Assembly: GCA_003242115.1 (NCBI GenBank)
Contig: QBMP01000136.1
Coordinates: 5,418-10,695, forward strand
DNA from: Phormidesmis priestleyi
GTDB taxonomy: Bacteria > Cyanobacteriota > Cyanobacteriia > Phormidesmidales > Phormidesmidaceae
Direction of reading: 5' to 3'
DNA length: 5,278 bases
Shown one piece after another: positions 1 to 5,234 of this stretch. Under the pieces are notes generated by a model. The model did no database searches and had not been told where the DNA came from. It saw nothing but the letters and a program-made list of their open reading frames with translations. The position numbers were made by a program, and so were the translations under genes. Position 1 is the first letter of the stretch. Every line of letters starts with the position of its first letter.

Positions 1-683
1 TTAGCATCGAGGTTGCCAAGGTAGAGCGTTTTTTGGTCGCCAGCGACGATGCGGGCCAAGGCGCGGGTGATTTTGCGGGTGACAAAGGTTTCGCCTCGGC
101 GCGGTGATTCGTGGTTGAACAAAATGCCGTTGGTGGCGAACATATCGTACGACTCGCGGTAGTTAATCACCTGCCAGTGGGCGTACACTTTGGCACAAGA
201 GTAGGGACTGCGCGGGTAAAACGGCGTTTCTTCAGATTGGGGGACGTGCTGCACTTTGCCAAACATTTCGGATGAGCCTGCTTGATAGAAGCGGACTTCT
301 TCGCCTGTGCGCTGCTGATAGTCGCGGATGGCTTCTAGCAAGCGCAGTGCGCCCATCGCCACCGTATCGACGGTGTATTCGGGTGAGTCAAAGCTGACGC
401 GCACATGAGACTGAGCGCCGAGATTGTACACTTCTTGAGGCTTCACCTGCTCGACGATGCGGCGTAGCATCGTGCCGTCATTGAGATCGCCGTAGTGCAA
501 AAACAGCTTGGCGCCTTCTTTGTGGGGATCGACATAAATGTGGTCGATGCGGTCGGTATTGAATGTGGAGGTGCGGCGAATAACGCCGTGCACTTCGTAC
601 CCTTTGTCGAGCAGTAGTTCGGCTAAATATGAGCCGTCTTGCCCTGTAATACCAGTGATGAGTGCCCGCTTCGATTGCGTCAT
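1..683 (-). CDS. gmd: GDP-mannose 4,6-dehydratase, N-terminal part (cut by window edge)
   Basis: This enzyme converts GDP-D-mannose to GDP-4-keto-6-deoxymannose with bound NADP, the first step toward GDP-L-fucose and related sugars of surface polysaccharides; it is cytoplasmic. The ATG at 681-683 opens 227 codons that run off the left edge; the family is usually about 320-370 residues, so the C-terminal third is missing. Visible are the Rossmann motif GITGQDGSY (residues 11-18 region), [13 protein letters not shown] (36-48), [18 protein letters not shown] (87-104), QAGSSEMFG (134-142), the catalytic YxxxK as Y161-SCA-K165, and [16 protein letters not shown] (190-205). Glu139 fits the catalytic Glu. 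Ser137 stands where the E. coli enzyme has Thr, as in the plant-like GSSEMFG group. An AAGGA lies 12 nt upstream of the ATG (696-700). The next gene, beyond the edge, is often GDP-fucose synthase, but it is not visible here. The assignment is secure. Confidence 0.96.
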   Translation of the reverse strand, partial: MTQSKRALITGITGQDGSYLAELLLDKGYEVHGVIRRTSTFNTDRIDHIYVDPHKEGAKLFLHYGDLNDGTMLRRIVEQVKPQEVYNLGAQSHVRVSFDSPEYTVDTVAMGALRLLEAIRDYQQRTGEEVRFYQAGSSEMFGKVQHVPQSEETPFYPRSPYSCAKVYAHWQVINYRESYDMFATNGILFNHESPRRGETFVTRKITRALARIVAGDQKTLYLGNLDA

Positions 684-695
684 TATGCTTCAGAG

Positions 696-707
696 TCCTT
701 ACGTAAG
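696..707 (-). promoter_or_regulatory. gmd ribosome-binding site overlapping a 10-bp palindrome
   Basis: On the minus strand an AAGGA (696-700) lies 12 nt before the gmd ATG, slightly long for a Shine-Dalgarno spacing but the best SD-like site among the complete gene starts in this window. It overlaps the perfect palindrome CTTACGTAAG (698-707). A protein bound here or a local RNA fold could hide the site. That regulatory role is inference only. Confidence 0.45.
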
Positions 708-987
708 AATAGAGGGGGTATAGGTGTGTTGATAGATATAGCGCTAGGCTTCCCCAAAGCGGCCATAGACCAATATTGGTTGATAATGATCACGCTCTAG
801 TCCGACTCTAATCAGGATTAATTGAGATTAACCGCTAAAGTTTTTTGGCCTGCCGAGATAAAACCACGATTGCTTGCAGCCGTGAGCTTGCGAATGCCAC
901 TTTACTAAGCGTTACATAAGGGTATCTCCATTGCTTAGCTTCTCTTATCAAGAATCTGTAAGCGTTGTACAAAATATCTGTATGCTT

Positions 988-1011
988 GCCCTGATTACGT
1001 GGATCGAGGGC
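988..1011 (-). terminator. Possible hairpin downstream of the 102-aa gene
   Basis: GCCCTGAT (988-995) can pair with ATC-G-AGGGC (1003-1011), leaving a 7-nt loop and one bulged base. It begins about 26 nt past the stop of the minus-strand small gene. On the minus strand it is followed by AAGCATACAGATATTTTG, which is not a strong U-tract, so a typical Rho-independent terminator is doubtful. It may be a weak terminator or a chance fold. Confidence 0.25.
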
Positions 1012-1037
1012 GCAATTAAGGACGCAGGGGCATCGGA

Positions 1038-1346
1038 TTAGGCTCGGCGATCGCGCTCAATATCATAAATCGCTTTTTCCCAGCACCACTGCTCTGGGCG
1101 ACCGGGATTACGAGCGCTCACATCGCTGACGAGCCGTTGGGCTACGGCCTTATTACCGCCCACTAAGCTCAAAAGCTGTTTGCGAGTGCCTCTAGCGACG
1201 CCGCGATCGCGCTGAATGCTGCCATGCCCTCTATGGCTGATCGCACGCGCGCTAGCGGATCGATTAATCGGTAGCCGGTAGCCCGTGAGCCAGCTAGTAA
1301 GGGCCAGAAGGAGAGCGATCGCCAATAAAATAGATAAAAGGGACAT
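1038..1346 (-). CDS. Small membrane-anchored conserved cyanobacterial protein, function unknown
   Basis: This 102-residue protein has no known function. Residues 2-21 form one strongly hydrophobic helix (SLLSILLAIALLLALTSWL), read as an uncleaved anchor. An Arg-rich linker of about 22-55 follows, so the positive-inside rule puts the rest in the cytoplasm. Residues 55-100 form a compact domain: RKQLLSLVGGNKAVAQRLV, then NPGRPEQWCWEKAIYDIERDR (80-100). I recognise this terminal block from small cyanobacterial hypothetical proteins, and its preservation argues that the gene is real. The ATG at 1344-1346 is forced, because an in-frame TAA lies 9 nt upstream; that also leaves no room for a typical in-frame leader, and no Shine-Dalgarno is seen. 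Three HIP1 octamers lie inside the gene (1047-1054, 1203-1210, 1315-1322). It is divergent from the DUF924 gene, and gmd lies downstream on the same strand 354 bp away, probably in a separate transcript. Confidence 0.82.
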   Translation of the reverse strand: MSLLSILLAIALLLALTSWLTGYRLPINRSASARAISHRGHGSIQRDRGVARGTRKQLLSLVGGNKAVAQRLVSDVSARNPGRPEQWCWEKAIYDIERDRRA

Positions 1347-1516
1347 AGAAACTTAAATTTAAAGCAGCAAAAAAGTAGGATTTCACAAACAGCGACTTTT
1401 CAATCATATTAGAATCACCGCTTTTCATCTTTTTAGGCTTCGGTTGGCTTCGATTAGCGCGGCGGCTTGTTTTTGCTTTTTGGCCTTAATCTGCTGCTAT
1501 AAACCCTTTTTTTGCT
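1347..1516. promoter_or_regulatory. Divergent promoter region of the 102-aa and DUF924 genes
   Basis: This AT-rich 170-bp gap separates two divergent starts, so both promoters should lie here. For the plus-strand gene, TATAAA (1498-1503) is a possible -10, with TTGCTT (1473-1478) as a poor -35 at 19-bp spacing. That would give a leader of only several bases. For the minus strand, TAATAT (1406-1411 complement) is a possible -10 without a matching -35. A palindrome TTAAATTTAA lies at 1353-1362, just before the small gene. All promoter calls here are tentative. Confidence 0.35.
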
Positions 1517-2110
1517 ATGGATGATCGCGCTGAAGCAGTTCTGCGATTTTGGTTTGGTGAACCGACTGGCCCAGATCATGGCCACTATCGCAAAGCTTGG
1601 TTTATCAAAAATGACGACTTTGATACTCAAATTCGCCAGCATTTTCTCAGTGACTATGCCAAAGCCGCCGCTGGAGAGTATGCCGATTGGATTGCCAATC
1701 CCGCCTGTGCGGTGGCTTTGCTACTGCTGCTCGATCAGTTTCCGCGCAACCTGTTTCGCGGCCAGCCTCAAAGCTTTGCGAGCGATCCCCAAGCGCTCAG
1801 CGTCGCTCAGCACCTAGTCACCACCGGCGCAGACAAAACGCTGATTCCAGTCCATCGTTTTTTTGTCTATCTGCCGTTCGAGCACAGTGAAAATATTGAG
1901 CACCAGCATCAGTGCGTTCAGCTCATGCAAACTTTCATAAGTGAATGCCCTAATCTCGATGACGGGCTCAAAGGCGGACTAGACTACGCTATTCGCCATC
2001 GGGACGTGATTCAGCGCTTTGGCCGCTTTCCTCATCGCAATGAAATTTTAAAGCGGCAGAGTACGCCAGCCGAAATCGCGTTTTTACAGCAGCCCGGTTC
2101 ACGGTTTTGA
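1517..2110 (+). CDS. DUF924 family protein
   Basis: This is a complete 197-residue member of the DUF924 family (PF06041), an all-helical family with no established biochemical role that is widespread in bacteria and also present in eukaryotes. The family's landmarks appear in order: LRFWFGE (9-15), KAWFIK (26-31), ALLLLLDQFPRNLFRG (67-82), FFVYLPFEHSE (115-125), and HRDVIQRFGRFPHRNEIL (161-178) followed by STPAEIAFL (182-190). Length matches the family, and nothing is truncated. The ATG at 1517 is well fixed: an in-frame TAA at 1487-1489 lies upstream with no other ATG, GTG or TTG between. There is no Shine-Dalgarno; the ATG follows a T-run. The gene converges on the DUF3611 gene across a tandem repeat array and probably stands alone in its transcript. 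The family call is firm; the function is unknown. Confidence 0.93.
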   Translation: MDDRAEAVLRFWFGEPTGPDHGHYRKAWFIKNDDFDTQIRQHFLSDYAKAAAGEYADWIANPACAVALLLLLDQFPRNLFRGQPQSFASDPQALSVAQHLVTTGADKTLIPVHRFFVYLPFEHSENIEHQHQCVQLMQTFISECPNLDDGLKGGLDYAIRHRDVIQRFGRFPHRNEILKRQSTPAEIAFLQQPGSRF

Positions 2111-2130
2111 TTGCGATTTTGTGCGATTTT
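2111..2130. repeat. Short tandem duplication after the DUF924 stop
   Basis: TGCGATTTT occurs at 2112-2120 and again at 2122-2130, a period of 10 bp starting right after the TGA stop. It leads directly into the larger 25-bp array and may reflect the same local duplication activity. Confidence 0.7.
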
Positions 2131-2135
2131 GACGG

Positions 2136-2274
2136 AGTGCTGGCAAGCCTTAATGGATAGAGTGCTGGCAAGCCTTAATGGATAGAGTGCTGGCAAGCCT
2201 TAATTGATGGAGTGCTGGCAAGCCTTAATTGATGGAGTGCTGGCAAGCCTCAATTGATAGAGTGCTGGCAAGCC
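2136..2274. repeat. 25-bp tandem repeat array, five full copies plus a partial sixth
   Basis: Five contiguous 25-bp units start at 2136, 2161, 2186, 2211 and 2236. A sixth is exact for 14 bp (2261-2274) and ends at the base before the DUF3611 stop codon. Each unit begins AGTGCTGGCAAGCC and ends with a variable tail. Units 1 and 2 are identical (tail TTAATGGATAG). Units 3 and 4 are identical (TTAATTGATGG). Unit 5 has TCAATTGATAG, which contains the palindrome TCAATTGA (2250-2257). Pairwise identity suggests recent duplication of units. There are no unique spacers, and 25 is not a multiple of 3, so this is neither CRISPR nor a coding repeat. It fills the gap between two convergent genes. A role in termination or protein binding is possible, but each unit has only a weak GGC-AA-GCC inverted core. 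Confidence 0.95.
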
Positions 2275-2835
2275 CTACTGACGCTCTACAACGTATTGCA
2301 ACCATAGGGAAGCAGTGAGGCCAATAAAGTGAGCAAACATTGTATTAATAACTGAAAAAACGACGGCAATATCAGCGGCATTAATAAAGGCTGAGCTGTC
2401 TTGAGAAATGCCGCCAAAGGTCGCGACCTGCCTGAGCGCTCTTAGCCATAGCGCCGCGACCATTGCCTCTGCGCCAATAATGGTCAGCAGCATTCCGAGC
2501 ATACTGATCAAAATACCGAGACGAACTGCTTGAGCGGCATCTTTGGGTTTAGGCCGCAAATCGGGATTGCTGGTGCGCAGCCTGCGGCCTAAACGAACGT
2601 AGCGAAAGCCCCAAAAGGCGCTGACGAAAATAAACAGAACGCCTAATGCCTGAAATAAGTCGGCGCTGGCATTTGAAATGCTGGTATTGGGCTCAAGCGC
2701 ATTGACGAAGAACAGTAAGCTAGAAATAACGCCCACCACCACCTGCGTCCAAAGGCTAACCCAGCCAATCATGCGGAAGTTTGTGGCAATGCGGCGGATG
2801 GCCGGGGGAAGGGCGTAACCGAGTTCACCAGTCAT
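2275..2835 (-). CDS. DUF3611 family four-helix membrane protein
   Basis: This 186-residue integral membrane protein matches the DUF3611 family (PF12263) of cyanobacteria and chloroplasts, whose function is not established. The recognisable start is LPPAIRRIATNFRMIGWVSLWTQ (9-31). Four hydrophobic segments lie at about 23-46, 61-81, 104-131 and 153-181. The loop between the second and third is strongly basic (RYVRLGRRLRTSNPDLRPKPK, 78-98), and the N-terminus is also basic. The positive-inside rule therefore places both termini and this loop on the cytoplasmic side, in plasma or thylakoid membrane. The ATG at 2833-2835 is the only usual start, because an in-frame TAA lies 30-40 nt upstream. An AAGGGAG sits 23 nt before it, too far for a normal Shine-Dalgarno. 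The stop TAG abuts the tandem repeat array. The gene is divergent from tldD across 154 bp. Confidence 0.87.
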   Translation of the reverse strand: MTGELGYALPPAIRRIATNFRMIGWVSLWTQVVVGVISSLLFFVNALEPNTSISNASADLFQALGVLFIFVSAFWGFRYVRLGRRLRTSNPDLRPKPKDAAQAVRLGILISMLGMLLTIIGAEAMVAALWLRALRQVATFGGISQDSSAFINAADIAVVFSVINTMFAHFIGLTASLWLQYVVERQ

Positions 2836-2884
2836 GGGCGTTGCTCTGCTGAATGAAGCTCCCTTATGTTAATACGAATCTCTG

Positions 2885-2913
2885 TGAATACGAGCTTGTG
2901 GGTTAGTTTGCAA
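2885..2913 (-). promoter_or_regulatory. Weak candidate promoter for the DUF3611 gene
   Basis: On the minus strand TTGCAA (2908-2913) sits exactly 17 bp from TATTCA (2885-2890). Only the first three bases of the -10 fit the consensus, so this is weak. It is listed because the -35 falls in the first repeat unit, mirroring the tldD promoter in the second unit. TATTAA around 2869-2874 is an alternative -10 with no good -35. Confidence 0.25.
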
Positions 2914-2936
2914 ATCATTAGTTTGCAAATCATTAG
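2903..2936. repeat. 15-bp direct repeat with TTTGCAAA cores in a divergent promoter region
   Basis: The unit TTAGTTTGCAAATCA occurs at 2903-2917 and 2918-2932, and a further TTAG follows to 2936. Each unit contains the perfect palindrome TTTGCAAA (2907-2914 and 2922-2929), so the array is a pair of dyads 15 bp apart. It lies between the DUF3611 gene and tldD and overlaps a good candidate -35 for tldD. It could be a paired operator or simply a duplicated -35 element; the regulator is unknown. Confidence 0.85.
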
Positions 2937-2951
2937 ATGCGGCAATATAGA
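2923..2951 (+). promoter_or_regulatory. Candidate sigma-70-type promoter for tldD
   Basis: TTGCAA (2923-2928) and TATAGA (2946-2951) are separated by exactly 17 bp, each matching four of six consensus bases. Transcription would start near 2958, giving a leader of about 32 nt before the tldD ATG. The -35 lies inside the second TTTGCAAA repeat, so a protein bound to the repeat would compete with or contact RNA polymerase. The prediction comes from sequence alone. Confidence 0.45.
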
Positions 2952-2989
2952 GACGATGTAATCTATTTAGAATTTAGAGTTTAAGCAGT

Positions 2990-4429
2990 ATGCAGACAGC
3001 GTTAGAGCCGGGTGATCAGACGCAAAGTGCTGAGCCACTGAGCTTAGAAGCTTATAAAGATCAGGTGAGCGATTTGATCGCGCGCCATCGGCATCAAGTG
3101 GATTATTTGGCGGTTCGATTGGAGCGATCGCAAGGCGCTCAGGTGCGGTTACGGAATGATCAAATCGAAGGCTTGAGTGAAGATATTTCGATTGGCGGTC
3201 AGGTGCGAGCTTGCTACAAAGGCGGCTGGGGGTTTGCGAGCTTTAACCGCTTGGTGGATTTGGCGGTGCGAATGAAGGATGCCATCACTTCCGCTCGTCT
3301 GATTGGTGACGACATCACCCGCCTTGCACCGATTGAAATTGTTCAAACTCGCTGCGTTTTGCCCCTGACGGGCACCGATCCGCGATGGGTGCCGTTAGCC
3401 GACAAAAAAGCGCTGTGCCACTACTACACCGACGTTTTGCGCAGCACCCACAAAGATATTGCCTCGACGAGCGTGCGCTACGAAGACAGCTACCAGGAGA
3501 TTTTGCTGATGACTTCTGAAGGTACGCTAATTGAGCAGGGCTGGATGGATTTGGAAATGCGGTTTTCAGCCACGGCTCGTCAGGGCGAAAAGGTGCAGAC
3601 CGGCAGAGAAACCGTCGGCTCACGCAGCGCCTATGAAGACGTATTGGGCCTAGAGCCAAAGGTCAAAACGGCGGGCGATCGCGCGGCCCTCTCACTCACC
3701 CTCCCGCCTGCTAGAGGCGGCGTTTATACCGTTGTCATCGATCCCGTCCTCAGCGGCCTGTTTGTGCATGAAGCCTTTGGCCACCTCTCTGAAGCCGACA
3801 TGATCTATGAAAATCCAGAGCTGCTAGAAACCATGACCTTAGGCCGCAGGTTTGGCCCCCAAAATCTGCAAATATTTGATGGCGCTGCTCCTAGTGGCCA
3901 TCGCGGCAGCTATTTTTATGACGATGAAGGCACCCCGGCAAGCACTACGCAGCTGATTACCGACGGCGTACTCACAGGCCGCTTACACTCACGCGCCACC
4001 GCTGGCGAACTCAATGAACAGCCCACTGGCAACGCCCGCTGCTTGAACTATCACTACTCGCCTTTGGTGCGCATGACCAACACCTGGATTGAGCGCGGCG
4101 ATACCCCAGTTGCCGATTTGTTCTCCGGCATTGAAAACGGTATTTACGCCTGCAACTGGATTGGCGGTGAAACCAACGGCGAACTCTTTACCTTTACCGC
4201 AGGCGAGGCTTGGATGATTCGCGATGGCAAAGTCGCCGAACCTGTGCGGGAAGTAACGCTTTCGGGTAATGTCTTTAGCACGTTGGCCAACATTGAAGCG
4301 ATTGGCGATGACTTTTATTGGGATGAGTCGGGCGGCTGTGGTAAAGGCGGGCAGAGCGGGCTAGCCGTTGGCTGCGGCGGGCCGAGTCTGCGGATTAAAG
4401 ACGTGGTGATTGGTGGCGAAAGTGTTTGA
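2990..4429 (+). CDS. tldD: TldD-type metalloprotease (TldD/PmbA family)
   Basis: This 479-residue protein belongs to the TldD/PmbA family (PF01523) and is close to the 481 residues of E. coli TldD. Known TldD works as a heterodimer with TldE (PmbA), cutting unfolded or modified peptides such as microcin B17 precursor and CcdA. The zinc site is intact: HEAFGH gives His260, Glu261 and His265 (HExxxH), and Cys450 in ESGGCGKGGQSG matches the third ligand. PmbA subunits lack these ligands, so this is the catalytic subunit type. Also visible are FVHEAFGHLSEAD (258-270), RRFGPQNLQIFDGA (286-299) and GGPSLRIKDVVIGG (463-476). There is no signal peptide, so it is cytoplasmic. No Shine-Dalgarno precedes the ATG. 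No TldE gene is visible in this window. The end overlaps the aldolase gene by up to 20 nt, suggesting cotranscription. Its substrate here is unknown. Confidence 0.93.
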   Translation: MQTALEPGDQTQSAEPLSLEAYKDQVSDLIARHRHQVDYLAVRLERSQGAQVRLRNDQIEGLSEDISIGGQVRACYKGGWGFASFNRLVDLAVRMKDAITSARLIGDDITRLAPIEIVQTRCVLPLTGTDPRWVPLADKKALCHYYTDVLRSTHKDIASTSVRYEDSYQEILLMTSEGTLIEQGWMDLEMRFSATARQGEKVQTGRETVGSRSAYEDVLGLEPKVKTAGDRAALSLTLPPARGGVYTVVIDPVLSGLFVHEAFGHLSEADMIYENPELLETMTLGRRFGPQNLQIFDGAAPSGHRGSYFYDDEGTPASTTQLITDGVLTGRLHSRATAGELNEQPTGNARCLNYHYSPLVRMTNTWIERGDTPVADLFSGIENGIYACNWIGGETNGELFTFTAGEAWMIRDGKVAEPVREVTLSGNVFSTLANIEAIGDDFYWDESGGCGKGGQSGLAVGCGGPSLRIKDVVIGGESV

Positions 4430-5165
4430 TTTACAGCAGTCGATAAAAACAGAATCATCTCAGCCTAATGTGAGACCCAATTTACGGCCCCACTTGCCAC
4501 CTCATTTACGGCTGTATCTTGACACCGCCGAGGTGGCGCAGTGGAAAACTTGGCTGCCGACCGGGCTTTTTTACGGGGTGACCTGCAATCCTTTATTAGT
4601 TCAGCGGGCGGGGGTTAGCTGTCAGCCGGATGTGCTGATTAGCCTAGCGCGCGAGGCGTTTGACTTGGGCGCTCAAGAAGTGCATTTGCAGGCATGGGGC
4701 GATTCTGTTGCCCAACTCTCAGCGATTGGCAGACAGTTTGCCCAAGCAGACCGTCGCATTGTTGTAAAACTGCCCGTTACGCAGATTGGTACAGCCGCTG
4801 CGTCAGGGCTGATTACAGAAGGGATTCCGGTGACGCTGACGGCGCTGTATGAAGTGCATCAGGCGGTGATTGCGGCGGCGATTGGCGCTAGCTACATTGC
4901 ACCGTATTTAGGCCGAATTAACGACGCCGGGCGAGACGGTCGAGGTGAAATTGCCAAAATGCAGCAGATGTTGAATGGCGTGAGATCTCAGACGCGAATT
5001 TTGACAGCCAGCATTCGAGATATTGAAGATATTTCGGTGCTAGCGGCGCAAGGCGTGGATACGTTTACGTTTTCGAGCGCGATCGCGCAAGCTCTTTTCA
5101 GCGTACCGGCCACTATCAGCGCCACTGCCGCCTTCGAACAAGCGGCTGAACAAGCGGCTAAATAA
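4410..5165 (+). CDS. Fructose-6-phosphate aldolase/transaldolase family protein
   Basis: This is a TIM-barrel class I aldolase of the transaldolase family, in the short form like E. coli fructose-6-phosphate aldolase (220 residues). The active site can be aligned by motif: Asp38 in LYLDT (E. coli D6), Asn60 in GVTCNPL (N28), Gln94 (Q59), Schiff-base Lys120 in VVKLPVT (K85), Thr144 in LTALY (T109), Tyr166 and Arg169 in APYLGRI (Y131, R134), and Ser201 in TASIR (S166). All are kept, so it should be catalytic, but the true substrate is uncertain. About 33 extra residues precede the barrel, rich in Pro, Arg and His. The longest frame opens with TTG at 4410. GTG at 4422 follows a GGTGG and would overlap the tldD stop as GTGTTTGA. 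GTG at 4470 would give a length nearer the family norm. The start is unsettled; the coding call is firm. It probably shares the tldD transcript. Confidence 0.88.
   Translation: MVAKVFDLQQSIKTESSQPNVRPNLRPHLPPHLRLYLDTAEVAQWKTWLPTGLFYGVTCNPLLVQRAGVSCQPDVLISLAREAFDLGAQEVHLQAWGDSVAQLSAIGRQFAQADRRIVVKLPVTQIGTAAASGLITEGIPVTLTALYEVHQAVIAAAIGASYIAPYLGRINDAGRDGRGEIAKMQQMLNGVRSQTRILTASIRDIEDISVLAAQGVDTFTFSSAIAQALFSVPATISATAAFEQAAEQAAK
5136..5159 (+). repeat. 12-bp in-frame duplication at the aldolase C-terminus
   Basis: GAACAAGCGGCT is repeated perfectly at 5136-5147 and 5148-5159, encoding EQAA twice just before the final Lys and stop. It lengthens the C-terminal tail by four residues without disturbing the frame, and looks like recent slippage in a tolerant region. 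Confidence 0.85.
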
Positions 5166-5190
5166 GCCGTCTAAATCCGAGCTATCTCAA

Positions 5191-5234
5191 TCCCAATAGA
5201 TCCCAATAGATCCATGAACAACATCTATGAACAA
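5191..5234 (+). repeat. Two adjacent short direct repeats between the aldolase and the next gene
   Basis: TCCCAATAGA occurs at 5191-5200 and 5201-5210, followed by a further TCC. Directly after, ATGAACAA occurs at 5214-5221 and 5227-5234, a period of 13 bp. The second pair includes the likely start codon of the downstream gene, so duplication has shaped its translation start. No terminator hairpin is seen in this 48-bp gap, so readthrough from the aldolase gene is possible. Confidence 0.75.

Larger units (their letters stand above)
684..1037. other. Non-coding region between the 102-aa gene and gmd
   Basis: No convincing gene is seen in these 354 bases. The stretch should hold the 3' end of the minus-strand small gene and the gmd promoter. 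It contains a perfect 12-bp palindrome ACCAATATTGGT (769-780) and an inverted pair TAATC-AG-GATTA (809-820), followed 10 bp later by another GATTA (826-830). The 7-mer ATCTGTA occurs at 954-960 and again 22 bp on at 976-982. TAAGCGTT occurs at 907-914 and 959-966. I could not find a good -35/-10 pair for gmd on the minus strand. The palindromes 85-150 bp upstream of gmd are plausible operators without an assignable regulator. Confidence 0.6.

Noticed and set aside
538..723. 61-residue plus-strand frame opposite gmd
   Set aside because: It lies antisense to the strongly conserved gmd N-terminus and has low-complexity content with no recognisable domain.
779..793. Fur- or Zur-like box (TGATAATGATCA)
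   Set aside because: Only the left half fits TGATAAT; the right half does not match the inverted arm, and gmd is not an expected metal-regulated gene.
1454..1642. 62-residue minus-strand frame across the DUF924 start
   Set aside because: It is antisense to the conserved FWFGE region, and its composition is that of a shadow frame.
1512..1890. Plus-strand frames of 101 and 67 residues within the DUF924 gene
   Set aside because: They overlap a gene with every family motif and show no domain of their own.
1989..2171. 60-residue minus-strand frame running into the repeats
   Set aside because: It begins inside the repeat array and is antisense to the conserved DUF924 C-terminus.
2108..2185. Readthrough extension of the DUF924 protein into the repeats
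   Set aside because: The frame after the TGA stays open to a TAG at 2183-2185, but the family's usual C-terminus ends near the existing stop and no recoding signal is seen.
2153..2254. Tiny peptides encoded within the repeat array (about 10 and 16 codons)
   Set aside because: They arise from ATGs in the unit tails, lack ribosome-binding sites and change frame with each 25-bp unit, so they are expected by chance.
2136..2274. CRISPR array
   Set aside because: The 25-bp units are directly contiguous, with no unique spacers and no cas genes nearby.
3149..3659. Minus-strand frames of 65 and 114 residues opposite tldD
   Set aside because: They are antisense to a complete tldD and lack conserved motifs.
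2990..4429. PmbA/TldE rather than TldD
   Set aside because: The HExxxH and the C-terminal Cys are present; the PmbA/TldE subunit lacks these metal ligands.
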